DNA of 64,000 nucleotides, from positions 1 through 64,000 of the forward strand of contig NZ_QEVW01000025.1 of assembly GCF_003287275.1 (NCBI RefSeq), read 5' to 3'. Below the pieces are notes generated by a model, which ran no database searches, had not been told where the DNA came from, and worked only from the letters and a program-made list of their open reading frames with translations. The stretch is from Paenibacillus taichungensis (GTDB taxonomy: Bacteria > Bacillota > Bacilli > Paenibacillales > Paenibacillaceae). Shown in pieces: positions 25,415 through 35,188 of this stretch. The position numbers and the translations under genes are program-made. The first letter of the stretch is position 1. Each line of letters opens with the position of its first letter.

Positions 25415-28081
25415 TTAACCTTTCAGTTCCTTGATTCGTGCAATCACCTTATCCCGTTTATCGGAATAATCCGCTTGCTTGGCGCGCTCTTCCTCGATAA
25501 CCTTGGCAGGAGCCTTGGCAACAAAGCCTTCGTTCGCCAACTTTTTCTCCACACGGAGTACTTCGCCCTCAAGGTTCTGCAACTCTTTCTCCAGACGAGC
25601 CACTTCCTGATCAATATCAATAAGACCCGCCAGCGGCAAATACAGCTCAGCCCCAGTAATGACAGCAGTCATCGCTTTATCCGGTGAGCTCAGATCCAGG
25701 CCGCTGTCGAACTCGGACGTATTACAGAAACGTTTGATGTAATGGCTGTTGCGTTCAATGATGCTGGATGTCTCTGCGTTGTTCGCTTTTACCATCAATT
25801 CAATTTTCTTGCTCATTGGTACATTTACTTCTGCACGGATGTTTCGCACTGCACGAATGGTATCCATAAGCAGGTTCATCTCAGCAACCGCTTCTGGATT
25901 TTCCAATGCAGGGTCATACACCGGCCAGGAAGCCAACGTAATCGTCTCGCCTTCATGCGGCAGATGCTGCCAGATCTCTTCAGAAATGTACGGCATGAAC
26001 GGATGAATCAGGCGCATAGTCTGATCCAGCACATAAGCAAGCACCGATTGTGTTTTCTTCTTGGCAACCGGATCTTCCCCGTAGAAGGACAACTTCGCAA
26101 ATTCAATATACCAGTCACACAGGTCATCCCAAATAAAGTTATACAGCAAACGGCCTGTTTCTCCAAATTCATATGCTTCGATTAGACGCGTAATATCACG
26201 AGAAGTTTCGTTCAGGCGGTGCAAAATCCAATAATCCGCTGTTCCGAGGTCTCCACTAATATCACGATCTTCATAGGTGAAGCCTTCCAGATTCATCAGG
26301 GCGAAGCGTGATGCATTCCAGATTTTATTCGCAAAGTTACGAGCCTGTTCAACCCGCTCCCAACGGAAACGGAGATCCTGTCCTGGAGTGCTGCTAGTGG
26401 AGATCATGTAACGCATTGCATCCGCACCATATTTCTCAATCACATCCAACGGATCAACACCATTGCCGAGCGATTTGGACATCTTGCGTCCGTCTGCATC
26501 ACGAACAAGACCATGCATCAGCACATCCTTGAACGGAACCTCTTCCGTGAACTCCAGAGCGGTAAAGATCATGCGTGCCACCCAGAAATAAATAATGTCA
26601 TACCCTGTTACGAGTACACTTGTCGGGTAATAACGTTTCAGATCTTCCGTGTCTTCCGGCCAGCCTAATGTAGAGAACGGCCATAATGCGGAGCTGAACC
26701 ATGTATCCAGAACGTCTTCATCCTGTCTCAGCTTGCGTCCAGCGTATTCTGGCAATGTTGTCGGATCTTCAGCAGATACAATAACTTCTCCAGTCTCCTC
26801 GTCATACCAGGCAGGAATGCGATGACCCCACCACAATTGACGAGAGATACACCAGTCACGAACATTCTCGATCCAGTTCAGATACGTTCTCTCAAAACGG
26901 TCCGGAACAAAACGAACTCCTTCACCGCTTTGTTGCTTCTCAATCGCTTTTTCCGCGAGCGGCTTCATCTCAACAAACCACTGTGTCGACAAATACGGCT
27001 CAACGACAGCTCCTGTCCGTTCGCTGTGTCCAACCTGATGCGTATGATCCTCGATGTTGATCAATACGCCCTGTTCTTGCAGGTCGGCAACAATCTGCTT
27101 ACGGCAGTCGCTGCGATCCAGTCCCTGATATTTGCCTGCTTCGGCATTCATCGTACCCGTCTCATCCATCACCGTAATCTGTGGCAGATCATGACGAAGA
27201 CCTACTTCGAAGTCATTCGGATCATGAGCAGGCGTAATTTTCACGGCCCCACTTCCGAAATCTTTATCTACGTACTCATCTGCAATAACCGGAATTTCGC
27301 GTCCGATGATAGGCAGAACAAGCACCTTGCCGATCATATCCGCGTAACGCTCATCCTTCGGATGAACAGCAACTGCCGTATCTCCCAGCATCGTTTCCGG
27401 GCGAGTTGTCGCTACTGTAACATACCCACTTCCGTCTTTGAGCGGATAACGCAGATGGTACAAGTGACCCTGAACTTCTTTATATTCAACCTCAATGTCG
27501 GACAGTGCAGTCCGGTTCACCGGGTCCCAGTTAATGATTCGTTTGCCTCGATAAATGAGGCCTTTTTCATACAGTTGAACAAACACTTTACGTACAGCCT
27601 GGGATAGACCTTCGTCCAGTGTAAAACGTTCACGCGAGTAATCGAGCGACAAGCCCATTTTGCCCCATTGCTGACGAATGGTTGTTGCATATTGCTCTTT
27701 CCAGTCCCACACCTTCTCCAAAAACTTTTCGCGTCCCAGATCATAACGAGTCTGACCTTCTTCACGCAATTTCTGCTCCACTTTGGTTTGGGTAGCAATC
27801 CCCGCATGGTCAGAACCTGGCAGCCACAGTGCATCATAGCCCTGCATCCGCTTAGTACGAATCAGAATGTCTTGCAGTGTGAAATCGAGCGCATGCCCGA
27901 TATGGAGCATTCCGGTTACGTTCGGGGGTGGGATTACAATCGTATAAGGTTCAGCATCTTTACGCTGGCCAGCCTTAAAATATCCATTTTCCATCCAAGT
28001 GGAATACCATTTTTGTTCCGCAGCTTTCGGATCATATGTGGTTGGCATTTCTGTTGCAGCTGAATTTTTTTGTTCAGACAT
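25415..28081 (-). CDS. valS: valyl-tRNA synthetase
   Basis: 888 residues, class Ia. It charges tRNA-Val and edits threonine. The motifs HIGHALD (about 62-68) and KMSKSLGNGVDP, the CP1 editing domain between them, and a C-terminal coiled coil (last 70 residues) are present. GGAGG lies eight bases before the ATG. Expression should be controlled by the upstream T-box (28121-28435) in response to uncharged tRNA-Val. Confidence 0.98.
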   Translation of the reverse strand: MSEQKNSAATEMPTTYDPKAAEQKWYSTWMENGYFKAGQRKDAEPYTIVIPPPNVTGMLHIGHALDFTLQDILIRTKRMQGYDALWLPGSDHAGIATQTKVEQKLREEGQTRYDLGREKFLEKVWDWKEQYATTIRQQWGKMGLSLDYSRERFTLDEGLSQAVRKVFVQLYEKGLIYRGKRIINWDPVNRTALSDIEVEYKEVQGHLYHLRYPLKDGSGYVTVATTRPETMLGDTAVAVHPKDERYADMIGKVLVLPIIGREIPVIADEYVDKDFGSGAVKITPAHDPNDFEVGLRHDLPQITVMDETGTMNAEAGKYQGLDRSDCRKQIVADLQEQGVLINIEDHTHQVGHSERTGAVVEPYLSTQWFVEMKPLAEKAIEKQQSGEGVRFVPDRFERTYLNWIENVRDWCISRQLWWGHRIPAWYDEETGEVIVSAEDPTTLPEYAGRKLRQDEDVLDTWFSSALWPFSTLGWPEDTEDLKRYYPTSVLVTGYDIIYFWVARMIFTALEFTEEVPFKDVLMHGLVRDADGRKMSKSLGNGVDPLDVIEKYGADAMRYMISTSSTPGQDLRFRWERVEQARNFANKIWNASRFALMNLEGFTYEDRDISGDLGTADYWILHRLNETSRDITRLIEAYEFGETGRLLYNFIWDDLCDWYIEFAKLSFYGEDPVAKKKTQSVLAYVLDQTMRLIHPFMPYISEEIWQHLPHEGETITLASWPVYDPALENPEAVAEMNLLMDTIRAVRNIRAEVNVPMSKKIELMVKANNAETSSIIERNSHYIKRFCNTSEFDSGLDLSSPDKAMTAVITGAELYLPLAGLIDIDQEVARLEKELQNLEGEVLRVEKKLANEGFVAKAPAKVIEEERAKQADYSDKRDKVIARIKELKG

Positions 28082-28120
28082 GTGTCATTCCTCCGTTACT
28101 TATTCATCATCGCCAAAAAA

Positions 28121-28435
28121 CAAAAAAACCTTTCATCCATCAAAGGACGAAAGGTTAGCTTTCGCGGTACCACCTTTGTTTCACGCAGATAGAAAGACAG
28201 ACTACCCCTTCTGTACTTACGTGACACTTCAAGCAGATAACGGCTGCGACCGGCCCATCCTACCTCAGGTATGAATGATACTAAAGTTACTCATCCCTTG
28301 TATTCAAACAGGCAACTCCCGGGCGACTTCGATCAGTTGGTTCCTACGGAATTTCCCAGCGCTACAATCCCGCTCTCTGAAAGGTCATACTGTCTACTAC
28401 TCCCGATCCACGTTGTTCTTCAAAAAACCTAAACA
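28121..28435 (-). promoter_or_regulatory. T-box riboswitch of valS
   Basis: On the minus strand the leader carries the T-box sequence AAGGTGGTACCGCG (28163-28176). A terminator hairpin AACCTTTC...GAAAGGTT with a T run (28121-28156) can be replaced by the antiterminator. The long Stem I begins with GGGAGTAGTAG and AGAGAGC elements. A GTC triplet after GAA (28325-28327) is a plausible valine specifier and agrees with the downstream gene. Uncharged tRNA-Val would promote read-through into valS. Confidence 0.92.
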
Positions 28436-28436
28436 C

Positions 28437-28465
28437 ATCATACCCTGCCCGTGCCCGATAGTCAA
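28437..28465 (-). promoter_or_regulatory. sigma-A promoter of valS
   Basis: Minus strand: TTGACT (28460-28465), exactly 17 bases, TATGAT (28437-28442), just upstream of the T-box leader. Confidence 0.8.
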
Positions 28466-28517
28466 CCTGACAACAGCGGAAAAAGCGCGCTGCAATGCAG
28501 GTTAAGGGCAGACAAAG

Positions 28518-28550
28518 CAAAAACCCGCCATCCTCAAGGGATCACGGGTC
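28518..28550 (-). terminator. terminator of spoVID
   Basis: Minus strand: CCCGTGATCC, loop CTTGA, GGATGGCGGG, then TTTTTGC, located 28 bases after the spoVID stop and before the valS promoter. Confidence 0.75.
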
Positions 28551-28577
28551 GAAATGGTCATTAAACCTGCCTACAGG

Positions 28578-30053
28578 TTAAGGGATATATAGAATCTGTC
28601 CTTCTTCCACAACCTGTTCAGATAATCGGTTATACAACTGGAGCTCTCGAGTACTTAACTGATATCGGTCTGCAATGGTATCGAGCGTCTCTTCACGCTG
28701 TACAATGCATAACTTTACTTTACGGAACGGGGTCTGATCGACAATGGTGCCGAGAAACAGGTTCTTCCACTCGACATCATCAGGCTGGTATGTTTCTTCC
28801 TGCTGGACCCCAGCAAGTGCCTCTTGCTCTCGTTCTGCCTCCGCCTCCCGTGTAACTCTGCCGGAGGATAACAATGAGGAAATACCTACGCCCTCTTCCT
28901 GTTTGGGTGCAGTTTCTCTCTTGCTGCCAAAAGCAACCTTGAGCTCCGGCTTGTCTTCCGTCTCAGCCACAGGTTCAGGGATAAATGCTTCTTTTTCAGC
29001 GAACTCATTCGTATCCAACGCTTCAAGAGGAGGTCTGTCTTCCTCTGAAATTTCCGGTTCAGACGCTGCGAAGACATCCTGCCAGTTCTCTGACTGCGAA
29101 CCTGTCGGAACATCTGCAACTGCCTGCTCCTCTGGCTTTGGTTCAGATCGGGCAGATTCAAAATGCCATACATCCGGTGCTGCCTGTTCATCCAAAGGCC
29201 GCGCGTCCGGTTTGGAACCAGCTTGTTCCGAGTTCCTTAAATTCGTATGTAAGGTCTCGACGGAAGGCTCGGACCAAACAGACGACTCTTCAGCCAGAGG
29301 AAGCAAAGGCTCGGATTCAGGGTAAGAAGCCAATCTGTCAGCAGTCTCCGCCAAAAAAGACGAAACGGGAGAAGGCGTATCGGACAATTCAGCTGCTTGC
29401 GCTTCATCTTCCTTATCCCTCAAGGACGAGGACGCTTCGTTTTCAGGTAATATTTTACTTGGATCGGCGTTTCCATCCCCTTGCTGCCAGGATTGAAACT
29501 GTTCGGAAGAAGCTTGAAATAAATGTTCCTGCTGCAACTCCTCTTCGCTCCGTTGAAGCAAATACTCCTGAGCAAATACATTAGGACGGCTGCCTGTCTG
29601 TTCTGTTTCAACAGAACGGTCGCCCTGCTGAGGGTCGGGCGAATGGACAACGGTAAACTCATCTGCTGACCAGACTTGCGGTTCCTCCACCGGAAAGCCC
29701 TCGATACCGCGAAGAGACAATACGCCTGTAATGTTCAAACTTCGGTCGGATAACAAATCGACATCAAAATTTTCAATCTCAATGGAAATATCTTCAAGTG
29801 ATCTTACCCGGTTCAGGGGTACTGTGATCTCCACCGGGATAAAATGTTTGAGTTCCTCCGAGATCTCGTTCTCTCCCCGATACGCACCTGTGAGTAAAAG
29901 ATGGCCTCGCAATGTTGCATGATCATCCTGACCTATCACCTGAATGCGGGGGTATAACTCAATTTCCTCCAGTTCCTCAATTGCAGGGACTCCCTCTGAC
30001 AAATGAACGCGCTCATAAATATCGAACCGCAAACCATAAGGTTGATTCAACAA
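28578..30053 (-). CDS. spoVID: stage VI sporulation protein D
   Basis: 491 residues. It is a coat morphogenetic protein that encases the spore and recruits SafA. The N-terminal domain (about 1-160), with GLRFDIYERVHLSEGVP, is the conserved SpoVID_N part. A long acidic, Glu/Ser/Pro-rich linker (about 165-435) follows. The C-terminus is a LysM domain (about 447-491) ending GQILYIP. TTG (30051-30053) is the apparent start, 12 bases after AGGAGG. It lies between the valS and hem genes, as in B. subtilis, but the usual neighbour ysxE is missing. Confidence 0.9.
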   Translation of the reverse strand: MLNQPYGLRFDIYERVHLSEGVPAIEELEEIELYPRIQVIGQDDHATLRGHLLLTGAYRGENEISEELKHFIPVEITVPLNRVRSLEDISIEIENFDVDLLSDRSLNITGVLSLRGIEGFPVEEPQVWSADEFTVVHSPDPQQGDRSVETEQTGSRPNVFAQEYLLQRSEEELQQEHLFQASSEQFQSWQQGDGNADPSKILPENEASSSLRDKEDEAQAAELSDTPSPVSSFLAETADRLASYPESEPLLPLAEESSVWSEPSVETLHTNLRNSEQAGSKPDARPLDEQAAPDVWHFESARSEPKPEEQAVADVPTGSQSENWQDVFAASEPEISEEDRPPLEALDTNEFAEKEAFIPEPVAETEDKPELKVAFGSKRETAPKQEEGVGISSLLSSGRVTREAEAEREQEALAGVQQEETYQPDDVEWKNLFLGTIVDQTPFRKVKLCIVQREETLDTIADRYQLSTRELQLYNRLSEQVVEEGQILYIP

Positions 30054-30189
30054 AGGTGGCGTCCTCCTTTCGGCATATGTTCACCATGATCCTTCTCATG
30101 GGACTGATCCATGGTCCAAATCCTTCGTTACCCCATCTATATGCCTTGAATGAGATGAGCATGCCACCTTTTGTGCAAACCTTCCCAGT

Positions 30190-31098
30190 TTATTGGTCCT
30201 TGCCTTCCCGCCCTGCCAGTTGTTCGAAATCCTGCGGCCAAGGATCAGCCACTTTAATTCGCGCTCCTGTCAGCGGATGACTAAAACTCAGAGTCTCACC
30301 ATGAAGCGCCTGCCGACCAATAGAATCCCTTCTGCCTCCATATAACTCATCTCCGATGAGGGGATGCCCCACATAACTTAAATGCAACCGAATCTGGTGT
30401 GTGCGCCCTGTATCCAGTGTCAGCCGGACAAGGGTCGCCCTATCCCAAACCTCCACGATCTTCACGTGAGTTACAGCGTCCTGCCCACCTTCAGAGACAC
30501 GTCTGCGCTGCTTATGATGCCTGTCCTTCCCAATCGGAGCATCAATCGTATTCAGCTCCGTGGATATCTGACCGCCTGCAATGGCGACGTAATGGCGTCC
30601 AATGTCTTTACGACGCATGGCTTCATCCAGTTTGGCGAGAGCAAAAGCATTTTTGGCATATAAAACAGGCCCAGTTGTATCCTCGTCCAGACGGTGAACA
30701 TGACGTACATTCGCCTGAATCCCATTCATTTCGTAATAGGAGGCAACCGCGTGATCCAGCGTAATCGCTTGATCCGCCCGGCTTCCATCAGGATGAAGCT
30801 TCATTCCGGCCGGTTTGTGCACGACCAGACAGAAGTCATCCTCATACAGAACATCGATATCCGCCCAGCGCGGTTCTACATCAATCGGCTGAGACGCAAA
30901 AAGGGCCAGCCGAAGCCGGTCCCCTGCCAGTTGTATGCCCTGGTTCGTCTTTAGCTGACGCAACATCTTCTCTGGTAACTGAAGCTCAGACAAGAGCCAT
31001 TGTTCTGCAGCCGTTTGTCTGTCTGAACTGCTTGTCACTGCTTTGCCTGGCATCAGCTCAAGCCATTCCCCACGGCGTTTCCAACTTTTAATGGTCAT
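30190..31098 (-). CDS. RluA family pseudouridine synthase
   Basis: 302 residues. It isomerises uridine to pseudouridine in rRNA or tRNA. The catalytic aspartate lies in HRLDEDTTG (about 135-143); the RTHQIRLHLSYVGHPL motif is also diagnostic of the RluA group. The N-terminal 80 residues resemble a weak S4-like region. The target cannot be told from sequence. It overlaps the hemL stop by four bases, so it is translated with the heme operon, an unusual location compared with B. subtilis. Confidence 0.88.
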   Translation of the reverse strand: MTIKSWKRRGEWLELMPGKAVTSSSDRQTAAEQWLLSELQLPEKMLRQLKTNQGIQLAGDRLRLALFASQPIDVEPRWADIDVLYEDDFCLVVHKPAGMKLHPDGSRADQAITLDHAVASYYEMNGIQANVRHVHRLDEDTTGPVLYAKNAFALAKLDEAMRRKDIGRHYVAIAGGQISTELNTIDAPIGKDRHHKQRRRVSEGGQDAVTHVKIVEVWDRATLVRLTLDTGRTHQIRLHLSYVGHPLIGDELYGGRRDSIGRQALHGETLSFSHPLTGARIKVADPWPQDFEQLAGREGKDQ

Positions 31099-32399
31099 AA
31101 TGATTGAAGAGCCTTACGGTTCGCCTCAATTGTATCGTCAATATCCTGCTCCGTATGCACGCCAGAGATAAACATACCTTCGTATTGGGAAGGCGCAACA
31201 CTCACACCCTGATCAATCATGGCCGCAAAGTAACGACGGAATTGATCCAGATTGCTTTCTTTGGCGATATCATAATTCGTAACCGGAACAGCACTGAAAA
31301 ATGGACAGACCATCGAACCAACACGGTTAATCGTTATGGCTACACCTGTCTCTGCTGCATTCTTCTCAAACCCAGCCTGCAAACGTGCAGACAGCGTCTC
31401 CAGACGATCATAGACCTCCGGTGTCAACAATTTGAGTGTCGTATAACCTGCTGCCATAGCGAGCGGATTACCGCTCAGTGTACCTGCCTGATAGATCGGT
31501 CCGGTCGGAGCAATCTGTTCCATCAGATCACGTCTGCCGCCATAAGCACCCACCGGAAGCCCGCCACCGATGACTTTACCCAGACAAGTCAGGTCAGGTG
31601 TAACGCCATATCGTCCCTGTGCACAGTTCAAGCCTACACGGAAACCGGTCATAACTTCGTCAAAAATGAGCAGACTGCCATATTGAGACGTCAGACTGCG
31701 CAGGCCTTCAAGGAAACCTGAAACGGGTGGTACAACTCCCATATTACCTGCAACAGGTTCCACTATAACGGCGGCCAATTCTTCACCATAACGTTCAAAA
31801 GCAAGTTTCACGGACTCCAGATCATTGTATGGAACCGTAATCGTATTTATAGCCACACCTTCAGGAACACCAGGGCTGTCAGGCAGACCCAGTGTTGCTA
31901 CACCAGATCCTGCTTTGATCAGCAAGCTATCAGCATGCCCATGGTATGATCCTTCAAACTTCAAAATTTTACTGCGTCCGGTTACACCACGTGCCAGTCG
32001 AATCGCACTCATGGTTGCTTCCGTACCGGAATTCACCATTCGTACGATATCGATCGAAGGCACACGCTCACAGACGAGTTTAGCCATCTCGGTCTCCAGC
32101 AGTGTTGGTGCACCAAAACTTGTTCCTTTAAGAGCTGTCTCACGCAAAGCTTCTACAACGTCAGGATGCGCATGTCCCATAATGAGCGGACCCCAGGATC
32201 CCACATAATCAATAAAAACATTGCCATCAATATCATAGATTTTCGATCCTTCGCCACGCTCTGCATAGATCGGGGTAAGCCCTACCGATTTGAACGCTCG
32301 AACGGGGCTGTTCACACCCCCAGGTATGTACTGTTTGGCTTCTTCAAATGCGCTGCGTGAGCGCTCATCATTGCGACGAGTTCCTTGTTGTGCAGTCAT
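31095..32399 (-). CDS. hemL: glutamate-1-semialdehyde 2,1-aminomutase
   Basis: 434 residues. It forms 5-aminolevulinate from glutamate-1-semialdehyde using PLP/PMP. The PLP-aspartate region LLIFDEVMTGFRV and the PLP lysine in TCLGKVIGGGLPVGA are present. The second ATG (32397-32399) is preferred, six bases after AAGGAGG; an ATG two codons earlier directly abuts the Shine-Dalgarno. It is the last heme gene of the operon. Confidence 0.96.
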   Translation of the reverse strand: MTAQQGTRRNDERSRSAFEEAKQYIPGGVNSPVRAFKSVGLTPIYAERGEGSKIYDIDGNVFIDYVGSWGPLIMGHAHPDVVEALRETALKGTSFGAPTLLETEMAKLVCERVPSIDIVRMVNSGTEATMSAIRLARGVTGRSKILKFEGSYHGHADSLLIKAGSGVATLGLPDSPGVPEGVAINTITVPYNDLESVKLAFERYGEELAAVIVEPVAGNMGVVPPVSGFLEGLRSLTSQYGSLLIFDEVMTGFRVGLNCAQGRYGVTPDLTCLGKVIGGGLPVGAYGGRRDLMEQIAPTGPIYQAGTLSGNPLAMAAGYTTLKLLTPEVYDRLETLSARLQAGFEKNAAETGVAITINRVGSMVCPFFSAVPVTNYDIAKESNLDQFRRYFAAMIDQGVSVAPSQYEGMFISGVHTEQDIDDTIEANRKALQSL

Positions 32400-32512
32400 G
32401 AACATCCTCCTTAGTGATGAGGCCCCTCCACACCTTAGGAAGAGGCCTTTTTATATAATTTTGATAAATGTTAATCCGTTTTGTTCATCCTGGCTGTTAT
32501 GGGAGCAAGCTA

Positions 32513-33514
32513 TTATTTTTCGGCCAACCAACGTGAAGCGTCTTTTCCGTAGTACGTAATAATCATATCTGCACCCGCACGTTTCATACTCAGCAAAATT
32601 TCCATAGCCACTTTCTTCTCATCAATCCAGCCTTGAATCGCCGCTGCCTTCACCATGGCATACTCTCCACTTACATTGTAAGCAACCAGTGGAAGATCAA
32701 ATTGGTCCTTGATCGTACGCATGACATCCAGATAGGACAGTGAAGGTTTCACCATCAACATGTCTGCTCCTTCAAGCACATCAGTTTCGGCTTCACGCAA
32801 TGCTTCACGAGCGTTCGCCGGGTCCATTTGATACGACTTGCGATCTCCGAATTGTGGCGTGGAATCCGCAGCTTCGCGGAATGGACCGTAGAATGCCGAA
32901 GCATATTTTACGGAGTAGGACATGATCGGAATGTGACTAAAACCATTCTCATCCAGTCCCGCACGGATCGCTTGGACAAATCCATCCATCATGTTGGATG
33001 GTGCGATAATGTCTGCTCCAGCTTTCGCCTGGGATACCGCTGTTTTCACGAGCAGCTCCAGTGATTCGTCATTGAGAACATCTCCGCAAATGTGACCATC
33101 CACTTCCACGGTGTGCACCATACCACAATGACCATGATCAGTAAATTCGCACAGACAGGTATCAGCAACAACCAGCAGCTCAGGGTACCAGGACTTAATC
33201 AGCTTCGTTGCTTCCTGTACAATGCCATCTTCAGCGAATCCAGACGAACCAACACTGTCTTTGGTTTCCGGAATACCGAATAAGAGTACAGCCGGAATAC
33301 CCAGATCGGCAATCTCCTTCACTTCTTCCTGCAGACGATCCAGCGAGAAGCGGAATACGCCCGGCATGGATTTGATTTCGGATTTTACATTTTCACCATA
33401 AGTAACATAGATAGGTTGGATAAAATCATCCACAGTCAAATGGGTCTCTCTCACCATATTGCGAATACCTGTGGATTGACGTAAACGGCGATGCCGTACA
33501 ATTGGAAAACTCAT
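32513..33514 (-). CDS. hemB: delta-aminolevulinic acid dehydratase (porphobilinogen synthase)
   Basis: 333 residues. It condenses two 5-aminolevulinate molecules into porphobilinogen. The zinc-binding cysteine motif DTCLCEFTDHGHCG (about 119-132) marks the zinc-dependent type. The catalytic lysines lie in PIMSYSVKYAS and LMVKPSLSYLD. The ATG at 33512-33514 has GGGAGG ten bases upstream. Confidence 0.96.
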   Translation of the reverse strand: MSFPIVRHRRLRQSTGIRNMVRETHLTVDDFIQPIYVTYGENVKSEIKSMPGVFRFSLDRLQEEVKEIADLGIPAVLLFGIPETKDSVGSSGFAEDGIVQEATKLIKSWYPELLVVADTCLCEFTDHGHCGMVHTVEVDGHICGDVLNDESLELLVKTAVSQAKAGADIIAPSNMMDGFVQAIRAGLDENGFSHIPIMSYSVKYASAFYGPFREAADSTPQFGDRKSYQMDPANAREALREAETDVLEGADMLMVKPSLSYLDVMRTIKDQFDLPLVAYNVSGEYAMVKAAAIQGWIDEKKVAMEILLSMKRAGADMIITYYGKDASRWLAEK

Positions 33515-33547
33515 ACGTGTGAAACCTCCCTGAATCGTGATGTGGAG

Positions 33548-33594
33548 CAAAAAGCGAAGCGCGCCGGTATCGTAACGAATTCAGCACGCTTCAT
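33548..33594 (-). terminator. terminator-like hairpin between cobA/hemD and hemB
   Basis: Minus strand arms GAAGCGTGC and GCGCGCTTC (33584-33592 and 33556-33564), followed by GCTTTTTGC. It lies inside the hem operon and could be a weak or conditional terminator that lowers hemB-hemL expression. Confidence 0.5.
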
Positions 33595-33621
33595 CTATCG
33601 ATTGCGGTTCAATTTATATGT

Positions 33622-35184
33622 TTAACGGGGAAATACAGCTTCTGTAACAGGCTTTCGTTTCCACTCAGACAACACAGAAATCAGACTCTCAATGGTTGCT
33701 TCTTCGGCCATCATGGTGACCTTCAAGCCTGCTGCTTCTGCCGTCTTCGCTGTAACAGGCCCGATACATGCAACCTCTACATTTTCCAATAAAGGTAAGG
33801 GATCCTGCAATCCCATTCGTTTCAGAATGCTCATGAAATTGGTGACGGTGGACGAACTTGTGAAGGTCATCGCATGAATCCCGCCCTCTTCAAGCAGCTT
33901 CAGCAGTTCATCGTCATCCTCGCCAGCCAGAATGGTGTCATAGATAATGGCCTCGGTAACCAGAAGTCCCCGCTCCCTCAACTGTTCAGGCAACCAGGAG
34001 CGCGCAAGATCTCCATGAGGTAAAAGAACCCTCTGCCCTTGCTTCAGTTCACTTTCAAAAGCTTCCAGCATACCTTCGGCCTGAAATGGCCCCTGAATGA
34101 CCTCCGCTACAATGCCATACTTACGCAAAGCTTCCCCAGTGGAAGGTCCTACCGCTGCAACTCTCGCTTGATGAATGGCGCGAATATCCTTACCTTGCTG
34201 CTGCAAATGACGGAAAAAGAATTCCACTCCGTTTACGCTCGTGAAAAATACCCAGTCAAACGTATTTAACGCACCAAAAGCCTGTTTGACACTTTCCTGT
34301 GCCGACTCCCCTGATGGCATCACGGTCTCAATTACCGGAAATTCGTAAGGTTCACCGCCAAGTTCCTCGATTCGGTTGACCAATTCACTAGCCTGACTGC
34401 GTGCTCGCGTCACCAAAATGCGTTTGCCAAACAGCGGCAGTGCTTCCGCCCATTTCAACTGTTCGCGCTGGTTTACCACCTCACCAACAACAATGACAGC
34501 GGGTGGTTGAAAATTCGCAGCGATGACTTTTGCTTCGATATCTTCAAGCGTACCTGTGATCGTATCCTGCTCTGCCCTTGTGCCCCAGCGAATCAATGCC
34601 ACTGGTGTTTGCGCAGGGCGTCCGTGACGAATCAACTGTTCGCTGATATATCCGATTTTGGAGACGCCCATCATAAATACCAGTGTGCCTGTAGCATTCG
34701 TCACTTTATCCCAATGAATACTGCGGTCAAGCTTGTCCGGACTCTCATGCCCCGTAATGATAGAAATAGAGGAAGCATAGTCGCGGTGGGTCACAGGTAT
34801 TCCAGCGTAAGCAGGTACACTTATTGCTGAGGTTACACCAGGTACGATTTCAAAAGGAACGCCGTTTTTGCGCAGCAGATCAGCCTCTTCCCCTACGCGT
34901 CCGAATATCGTCGGGTCTCCCCCTTTAAGTCGGACCACAATCTTGCCTTCCAGTGCGAGATCAACCAACAGCTGGTTGATTTCTTCCTGCTTCATCGTAT
35001 GTCGATCCGGCCGTTTACCCACATAAATCTTAACCGCGCCGGGCTTCATTTGTTTGAGTAATCTTGGACTTGCCAAGCGATCGTAAACAACAGCATCCGC
35101 CCGACCGATCGTTTCCCAGCCTTTTACCGTAATCAGCTTGGCGTCACCTGGACCTGCACCAACCAAAAAGACCTTCCCCACCAT
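33622..35184 (-). CDS. fused uroporphyrinogen-III C-methyltransferase / uroporphyrinogen-III synthase
   Basis: 520 residues. The N-terminal half (about 1-245) is a SUMT/CobA enzyme with VGAGPGDAKLITVKG and RLKGGDPTIFGRVGEEA. It methylates uroporphyrinogen III to precorrin-2. The C-terminal half (about 258-515), starting GKRILVTRARSQASELV, is HemD, which closes the tetrapyrrole ring. One protein thus makes uroporphyrinogen III and diverts it toward siroheme. The ATG at 35182-35184 follows AGGGGATGAAGTC; upstream codons have no ribosome binding site. It lies four bases after hemC. B. subtilis has a stand-alone hemD here. Confidence 0.93.
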   Translation of the reverse strand: MVGKVFLVGAGPGDAKLITVKGWETIGRADAVVYDRLASPRLLKQMKPGAVKIYVGKRPDRHTMKQEEINQLLVDLALEGKIVVRLKGGDPTIFGRVGEEADLLRKNGVPFEIVPGVTSAISVPAYAGIPVTHRDYASSISIITGHESPDKLDRSIHWDKVTNATGTLVFMMGVSKIGYISEQLIRHGRPAQTPVALIRWGTRAEQDTITGTLEDIEAKVIAANFQPPAVIVVGEVVNQREQLKWAEALPLFGKRILVTRARSQASELVNRIEELGGEPYEFPVIETVMPSGESAQESVKQAFGALNTFDWVFFTSVNGVEFFFRHLQQQGKDIRAIHQARVAAVGPSTGEALRKYGIVAEVIQGPFQAEGMLEAFESELKQGQRVLLPHGDLARSWLPEQLRERGLLVTEAIIYDTILAGEDDDELLKLLEEGGIHAMTFTSSSTVTNFMSILKRMGLQDPLPLLENVEVACIGPVTAKTAEAAGLKVTMMAEEATIESLISVLSEWKRKPVTEAVFPR

Positions 35185-35188
35185 GACT

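Noticed and set aside
26822..27607. 261-codon plus-strand open frame
   Set aside because: Antisense to valS with no start signal; a shadow of the real gene.
28744..29584. Plus-strand open frames over spoVID
   Set aside because: They mirror the low-complexity Glu/Ser/Pro linker of SpoVID and have no ribosome binding sites.
32415..32455. AGGCC/GGCCT hairpin followed by T residues on the plus strand
   Set aside because: All neighbouring genes run on the minus strand, where no T run follows, so it would terminate nothing; possibly chance or a weak processing site.
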